A stretch of DNA of 64,000 nt from an uncultured bacterium (GTDB lineage Bacteria > Verrucomicrobiota > Lentisphaeria > Oligosphaerales > Oligosphaeraceae): the NCBI GenBank assembly GCA_902776645.1, contig CACYQT010000002.1, forward strand, positions 1 through 64,000. Direction: 5' to 3'. The notes beneath the pieces were generated by a model. The model ran no database searches. It was not told where the DNA came from and saw only the letters and a list, made by a program, of their open reading frames with translations. The translations under genes were made by a program, and so were the position numbers. Below, in pieces: positions 59,513 through 64,000 of the stretch (position 1 is its first letter; each line of letters starts with the position of its first letter).

Positions 59513-61690
59513 ATGCAGATCGGTCGTGGAAACTGGTACGGGAAGAAATATTATTTCGGCATGCATTATGACTTGCATGCGAACGCCAACGATACGGAGC
59601 TGGGCACGCATTGCAGTCCGGCGGAACTCGTTCCAATGCTGAAAATCATGAAGCCGGATTTCGTGCAGACGGACTGCAAAGGCCATCCGGGCATGACCAG
59701 CTGGTTTACGCAAGTGCCTGACGGGACGGTGTCTCCGGGCGTCGTGAAAGATGCGATGGCGCAGTGGCGCGAGGCAACGAAACAGTTGAAACTGCCGCTT
59801 CACTGCCATTATTCTGGCATTTGGGACATGGCGGCGGCAAAGAAGCATCCTGAATGGACCGTTGTGCCCGCGCCGGGCTCGGACCGCAAGTCGGATAAAA
59901 TGTGTCCGCGCAGCCCCTATCTGGAGAAACTGCTGATTCCGCAGCTGTTCGAATTGATTGACCGATACGGCGTCGATGGCTTCTGGATCGACGGCGATTT
60001 GTGGGCGGTCGAACCGTGCTATTGCAAGAAGTGCACGGCGGAGTTCAAGAAACGCACGGGAATCGCGGAACCGCCTGTCTCTGAAAAAGATGCGAACTGG
60101 ACGGCGTGGATGAACTTCCAGCGGGAAAGCTTCATGGAATACGTGACGAAATACACGGAGGCCGTCCATGCGCACAAGCCGGACGTGAAGGTCTGTTCCA
60201 ACTGGTTGCAGACGTTGCGCAATCCGGGCGATCCGTCTGTTCCGACGGATTGGATCAGCGGCGACAACAGCTGGATCTGGGGGCTTGACGGCAGCCGTTG
60301 CGAAGCCCGCTGGCTGTGCAATCGCGACAAGCCGTGGGACATCATGCTGTGGTCGTTCAGCAAGTCGTCCGAGATGGGCAATCCCGCGTCGCCATGGATC
60401 ATGAAACCTGTGGAAATGCTTGAACAGGAGGCGGCTATGCTGCTTTCGACGGGCGGTAACGTGCAGATCTACGAGACATGCGGATTGCGTTCCGGGCAGC
60501 TCGTTCCGTGGCGCATGGAACGTCTTGGCGAAGTGTCGAAATTCGTGAAGCAGCGCCGCAAGCTCTGTCAGGACACGCAGACCTTCCCGCTGGTCGCCGT
60601 GCTCCATTCGGAGGCCCATTATTATTCGCAATGCACGTCGTCCAGCATCATGTACGGCTACGACATCGCGCCTGTGCAGGGGGCGACGTGGATTCTGTCG
60701 GACTGCCATTACGGCGTCGATATTCTGGACGAATTCATGCTGGAGGAGATGCTGGAGCAGTTCCCCGTGGTGGTCGTCCCCGAGCAGACGCGCATGTCGG
60801 ACAAGATGGTGAAACTGCTGAAGGCGTATGTGAAGGAAGGCGGTTGCCTGCTGCTGACGGGCGTCGGCATGGCGGAGCGTTTCGGCTACGACTATCTCGG
60901 CGTCCAGAAGATGGAGACGGTCGAGAAGGCGACCTATTACCTGCCAGTCGGCAAGAAGGAGATGTTCCCGCTATACAGTGGTACATGGGGACTTGTGACG
61001 ACCGCCAAGGCGAGCCGTGCGTTCGGCAGGCTTGGCAGCAGTCCGTTGCGCAATGAAAAACTGACGGATTATCCCGTGGCGGTTTTTAAACGGCATGGCT
61101 ACGGGACGGTCGCCTTCATGCCGGCGGACATCTGCCGCGACTACCAATCCAATCGCTATCCGGAGACGCGCAAGTTCATGAAGGAACTGATGGACCGTTT
61201 GTTCACGGAGCAACCGGTGGTCGTCGACGCGCCGGTCGGGTTGGATTTCGTGGCGCGTTGCGGCGACAACGGCCTGCTGTTCCATTTCATCAACCGCACG
61301 TCCGGTAATCCGACGCGGCCCGGCCAGGGGATGGTGGAGGAGATTCCGCCGCTCGGCCCCGTGAAGATGACGCTGCGCATGGGCTGGAAGCCCGAACTTG
61401 TGAAATGGCATTTCGAAGACGATGCCGCCATGACATGGACGTGGACGCCTGTCGATTTCGACGGCGAAGCCGAGCATGAGCACGATGAGCACTGTGACTG
61501 CGGCCATGACCACGAGCATGGCGAAAAATGCGACTGCGGCCACCATCATGAGCATGGCGAAAAGTGCAATTGCGGCCATGACCATGAAGACGGCGACGAC
61601 TGTTGCGGCGAGATTCTGGAAGGCGAGTCAGGCGTTCTGGAAGTGACGCTGTCACAGGTGAAACTGCACGGCGTCGTGCAAGTTTTGTAG
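59513..61690 (+). CDS. TIM-barrel hydrolase-like protein with CxCxxC site and His/Cys-rich repeat tail
   Basis: The 725-residue protein has a barrel with VDGFWIDGDLWAVEP (154-168), then C169-x-C171-x-x-C174-x-x-x-F, as in 27618-29246 and 44396-45430, and a beta-galactosidase-like trimerisation domain (VVVPEQTRMSDKMVKLLKAY, near 418) in which VKEGGCLLLTGVGM resembles amidotransferase-like domains. After residue 652 lies an unusual insert: three 12-residue units (C-D-C-G-H-D-H-E-H-G-E-K) with 13 His and 8 Cys in about 48 residues, then the normal beta strands. No signal peptide. AAGGAGA lies nine bases before the ATG. Substrate unknown. Confidence 0.65.
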   Translation: MQIGRGNWYGKKYYFGMHYDLHANANDTELGTHCSPAELVPMLKIMKPDFVQTDCKGHPGMTSWFTQVPDGTVSPGVVKDAMAQWREATKQLKLPLHCHYSGIWDMAAAKKHPEWTVVPAPGSDRKSDKMCPRSPYLEKLLIPQLFELIDRYGVDGFWIDGDLWAVEPCYCKKCTAEFKKRTGIAEPPVSEKDANWTAWMNFQRESFMEYVTKYTEAVHAHKPDVKVCSNWLQTLRNPGDPSVPTDWISGDNSWIWGLDGSRCEARWLCNRDKPWDIMLWSFSKSSEMGNPASPWIMKPVEMLEQEAAMLLSTGGNVQIYETCGLRSGQLVPWRMERLGEVSKFVKQRRKLCQDTQTFPLVAVLHSEAHYYSQCTSSSIMYGYDIAPVQGATWILSDCHYGVDILDEFMLEEMLEQFPVVVVPEQTRMSDKMVKLLKAYVKEGGCLLLTGVGMAERFGYDYLGVQKMETVEKATYYLPVGKKEMFPLYSGTWGLVTTAKASRAFGRLGSSPLRNEKLTDYPVAVFKRHGYGTVAFMPADICRDYQSNRYPETRKFMKELMDRLFTEQPVVVDAPVGLDFVARCGDNGLLFHFINRTSGNPTRPGQGMVEEIPPLGPVKMTLRMGWKPELVKWHFEDDAAMTWTWTPVDFDGEAEHEHDEHCDCGHDHEHGEKCDCGHHHEHGEKCNCGHDHEDGDDCCGEILEGESGVLEVTLSQVKLHGVVQVL
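61466..61609 (+). repeat. In-frame repeat coding the His/Cys-rich tail
   Basis: Three 36-base units code for C-x-C-G-H-x-H-E-x-G-x-x. They differ at few bases, which suggests recent expansion by slippage or unequal crossing-over. Confidence 0.85.
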
Positions 61691-61692
61691 GG

Positions 61693-61827
61693 GTAGCAAG
61701 GCCGTCCCGGCCTTGGCGTGGTAGCGAGGTCGTCTCGGCCTTGGCAGGGGTAGCAAGGCCGTCTCGGCCTTGGCAATGGCGTGATGGCCTCGTTATTTTC
61801 TAATCAAGGGCGGGACGCCCTTGCTAC
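61693..61827. repeat. Four REP-like palindromes with GTAG head
   Basis: Direct units at 61693-61716 (AAGGCC-GTCCC-GGCCTT), 61721-61744 (GAGGTC-GTCTC-GGCCTT) and 61750-61773 (AAGGCC-GTCTC-GGCCTT), and an inverted unit at 61806-61827 (AAGGGC-GGGAC-GCCCTT). All carry GTAGC at the 5' side. They fill the space between convergent genes. Confidence 0.85.
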
Positions 61828-61830
61828 TTC

Positions 61831-64000
61831 CTACGGCGTGTAGAAGCAAATCTCCTTCAGGCTGATCCATGGCCCGTTGAAGCAACCGGGCGCCTTCCTG
61901 ACCGTCAGGCGGGCGAAACGGGCCGTTTGCGGCGGCAGGTCGAAGTTGAAGATGATCTCGTTCCGATGCGGCTTCGTGTGGTCGATGACTTTCCGCCACG
62001 CGACGCCGTCGTCGGAGAATTCCATGGTGAAGGCGTAGTTGCGTTTTTGCATGGGGATGACGGCGATCTTTCTGAACGTCAGTTTCGTGCCGAAATCAAA
62101 ATCAACGACGGCCGGCCATGTGTCGGTGGACCAGCGTTCGCCGTGGGCTTCCGACCACTTGCCGTCGCAGAGCTTGTCCGGCGAATTGCCTGGCTGGAAA
62201 GGACTTGTAGACGTGACGGTGATTTTCTTCCTGTAGAAACCGCTTTCTGGGCGCATGAAGGAAGGCACTTGCGATTGGAAATCCAATGGAACGGTCAGAA
62301 GTGGCGGCTGGTAGTCGTCGCACATCCGCATGAGGGCGGAGGCGGCAAGCAGGAAGAGGCCGTTTCCGAAGCGGTTGGAACGCATTTTCGTGAAGGCTTC
62401 GTTGCGGTAGTTGTCGGGCGAATCGGAGCCGACCTGCATGTAGCCGATGCGGCCCGGAGCGAGCTGGCAGACGGTCGTGAGGGCGTTGTAGGCCTTGAGG
62501 GCGACGGGCAGGTATTCCGCCTTGTCCAAATAGCCGTACTGGACGCCGATGGCGAAGCCGTAGAGGAAGCCGCAAGTGCCTGTGGTTTCCATACCTCCCG
62601 CATGTTGCGGATCGTCGAGATTGGAATTCCACGTGCCATCCTCCCGCTGGCATGATTTCAGGGCTTTCGCCATGATTTTGAAATCCTTTTCATATTGGCG
62701 GAAGGCGTCCGTGTCGTGCGGGAGATAGACAAGCTGGCGGGCCAAGGCGGCGAACGCCCACGCGTCGCCGCGTGACCAGAAGATCTTGCGGCCCTGCTTG
62801 GTGCGTCTGTTGACGAAGCGCGAATCACGGTACCACAGCCCCGCCTCTTCGTCGAAAAGCTTTTCGCGCCATTTCTTGTAGGAGTTGAACTCGCAGTCGA
62901 TATAGTCCATGCGGCCAGTAAGCCTCGCGAGCTGCGTATAGACGGAGGCGGACATGTAGATCGCATCGACCCAATGGTAGTCGACGGCGTTCTGTTTGAG
63001 ATTGAAATCCGTGCAGGCGATGATGTTGCGGAGCTTGTCGTCGCGCGGCGCAAGCTGCGCGAGCGTGATATACGCCTGTCCGATGCAGTAGAAGTCGCCG
63101 TTCGTCGTGGGATGGCCGTTGTTGACAAGATAGCGGTGGGTTTCGGCGACATGGCGTGAATAGAGATAATGGCGCCAATCGCCCGTCGTGAGGAAGGCGT
63201 CCATGTTGCCGATATGGAAGACACCGTCCTCCCATGAATTGCTGTCCGAACGGAATGACGACTGGGTGTAGGAAAGGACGTTTCGCATGACGGCGGCGAT
63301 GTCCGCGGCATGAAGCGCATCCGTCTTGACAAGAGGAACTTCCGCCATCGGATCGATGCGGAATCCACGCCTGACGGCGACGGGATTTTCTGTCTTGTCC
63401 GCCTCATGGCCCCATGCCTGAAGCTCCACGAGCGCCGCCCAGTTTTCGGATTTGTCGCTCATGGCGCGAACGAGATTGCGCAGGCGGATGCTGTCCGTCT
63501 TGCGCGGCTCGAAGGAGAACTTCTGCGGCTGGCCGCCCTTCACGGGATGGACGGTTTCATGCGTGCCGTCCGAAAAGACGATGTCGGCGGACTGCCAGTA
63601 GGTGTCATGCTCCTTCTGTTTGCCTGAATAGTCCGCGCGGAGGACAAGCGAGACGCTGTCGATGACGACGGGGCGGCCGAAATAGACGATGAATTCAGAA
63701 TCGTCATGTTGCCCGTAACCCCATGACTGGTAGGGGAATGCGGAATGGCCGGATCCAGTCGTGGCGATGCCGTCGATGGCGTTTCGCGGATGGAAAATGG
63801 CTTCGTTTCGCGTGACGCGATTGGCGTAGGCGTGCGGGAAGGCGCGGAGCTCGCCATTGGCGACGGCTGCCGATTCCGTCGCCATTTTTTCATTCGGGGC
63901 GCCGCATTCCACGCGGTAGCGGAAATCATACGGATTGCAGGCGAGATTGCGGGTAGTCTGCAGGTCCTGCGGCGACGCGACGCGGGTTGCAATCGTGACA
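61831..64000 (-). CDS. GH105-like unsaturated glucuronyl/rhamnogalacturonyl hydrolase with flanking lectin-type domains, cut by right edge
   Basis: The frame remains open to the right edge and the internal GTG at 63912 is not needed as a start, so the N-terminus is missing. In the visible part, an F5/8 C-like sandwich comes first (VVIDSVSLVLRADYSG), then an (alpha/alpha)6 barrel: SYTQSSFRSDSNSWEDGVFH, HVAETHRYLVNNG, the central WSRGDAWAFAALARQL, where the Asp is the catalytic residue position in GH105/GH88, and GGMETTGTCGFLYGFAIGV. A second F5/8-like domain forms the last 150 residues (VDFDFGTKLTFRKIAVIPM). It probably removes unsaturated uronic acids from lyase-cut pectin. Confidence 0.78.
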   Translation of the reverse strand, partial: VTIATRVASPQDLQTTRNLACNPYDFRYRVECGAPNEKMATESAAVANGELRAFPHAYANRVTRNEAIFHPRNAIDGIATTGSGHSAFPYQSWGYGQHDDSEFIVYFGRPVVIDSVSLVLRADYSGKQKEHDTYWQSADIVFSDGTHETVHPVKGGQPQKFSFEPRKTDSIRLRNLVRAMSDKSENWAALVELQAWGHEADKTENPVAVRRGFRIDPMAEVPLVKTDALHAADIAAVMRNVLSYTQSSFRSDSNSWEDGVFHIGNMDAFLTTGDWRHYLYSRHVAETHRYLVNNGHPTTNGDFYCIGQAYITLAQLAPRDDKLRNIIACTDFNLKQNAVDYHWVDAIYMSASVYTQLARLTGRMDYIDCEFNSYKKWREKLFDEEAGLWYRDSRFVNRRTKQGRKIFWSRGDAWAFAALARQLVYLPHDTDAFRQYEKDFKIMAKALKSCQREDGTWNSNLDDPQHAGGMETTGTCGFLYGFAIGVQYGYLDKAEYLPVALKAYNALTTVCQLAPGRIGYMQVGSDSPDNYRNEAFTKMRSNRFGNGLFLLAASALMRMCDDYQPPLLTVPLDFQSQVPSFMRPESGFYRKKITVTSTSPFQPGNSPDKLCDGKWSEAHGERWSTDTWPAVVDFDFGTKLTFRKIAVIPMQKRNYAFTMEFSDDGVAWRKVIDHTKPHRNEIIFNFDLPPQTARFARLTVRKAPGCFNGPWISLKEICFYTP

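Noticed and set aside
59465-60709. Minus-strand frame ending in repeated F-W-M residues
   Set aside because: The tail only translates the ACATCCAGA word repeat; the plus-strand hydrolase gene covers the rest.

Overview
The window is GC-rich bacterial chromosome (AT-rich only in a few patches). It fits a saccharolytic anaerobe of the Lentisphaerota/Victivallales type within the PVC group. That is inferred from gene content: many orphan glycoside hydrolases and beta-helix proteins, fused secDF beside yajC, FAD-dependent oxidoreductases of the FAD_oxidored type, pta-buk, and spacers full of short palindromes. No rRNA or marker tree was available to confirm it.

Layout. 0-6 kb: end of a glycosyltransferase, a GH140/DUF4038-like hydrolase and a giant twin beta-helix secreted protein. 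6-8 kb: fructose-bisphosphate aldolase, tRNA-Lys(CTT) and a lone hisF. 8-13 kb: FAD oxidoreductase, a Fic protein behind a strong palindrome, a truncated YhcG-type nuclease gene and a GH28-like protein. 13-20 kb: DUF4091 protein, Bax-inhibitor-1 membrane protein, Old Yellow Enzyme relative and a secreted beta-helix protein. 20-25 kb: housekeeping block yajC-secDF-pepC. 25-36 kb: GH127, a TIM-barrel hydrolase, FkbM methyltransferase plus GT2, a 1275-residue DUF6259-like secreted protein and a GDPD phosphodiesterase. 36-46 kb: second FAD oxidoreductase and a minus-strand sugar operon (GH89-like, SIS protein, unknown protein, Gfo/Idh oxidoreductase, sugar isomerase) with a TIM-barrel hydrolase just upstream. 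46-54 kb: secreted nitroreductase, DIP1984-like protein, polytopic membrane protein, and a radical SAM enzyme with two paralogous small secreted proteins, a C45-type Ntn hydrolase and a TIM-barrel protein. 54-64 kb: pta-buk, a SAH-hydrolase-like/SAH-deaminase pair, a TIM-barrel hydrolase with a His/Cys-rich repeat tail, and a GH105-like protein cut by the right edge.

How the genes may work together. GH28, GH105, GH127 and GH140-like proteins point to pectin or rhamnogalacturonan breakdown. The GH89-SIS-Gfo/Idh-isomerase operon looks like an amino-sugar route. Aldolase and pta-buk would carry carbon through glycolysis to acid end products with ATP. The glycosyltransferases and FkbM protein probably make a surface glycan.

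The most unusual locus is 49353-51257. Two proteins share an almost identical N-terminus but have different tails that repeat R-x-x-[M/P]-G, and they sit 26 bases or less from each other and from a radical SAM/SPASM-like enzyme. This looks like a peptide or lipoprotein modification system. The spacers also carry REP-like palindromes with a GTAG head and compensating arms, plus short word repeats.
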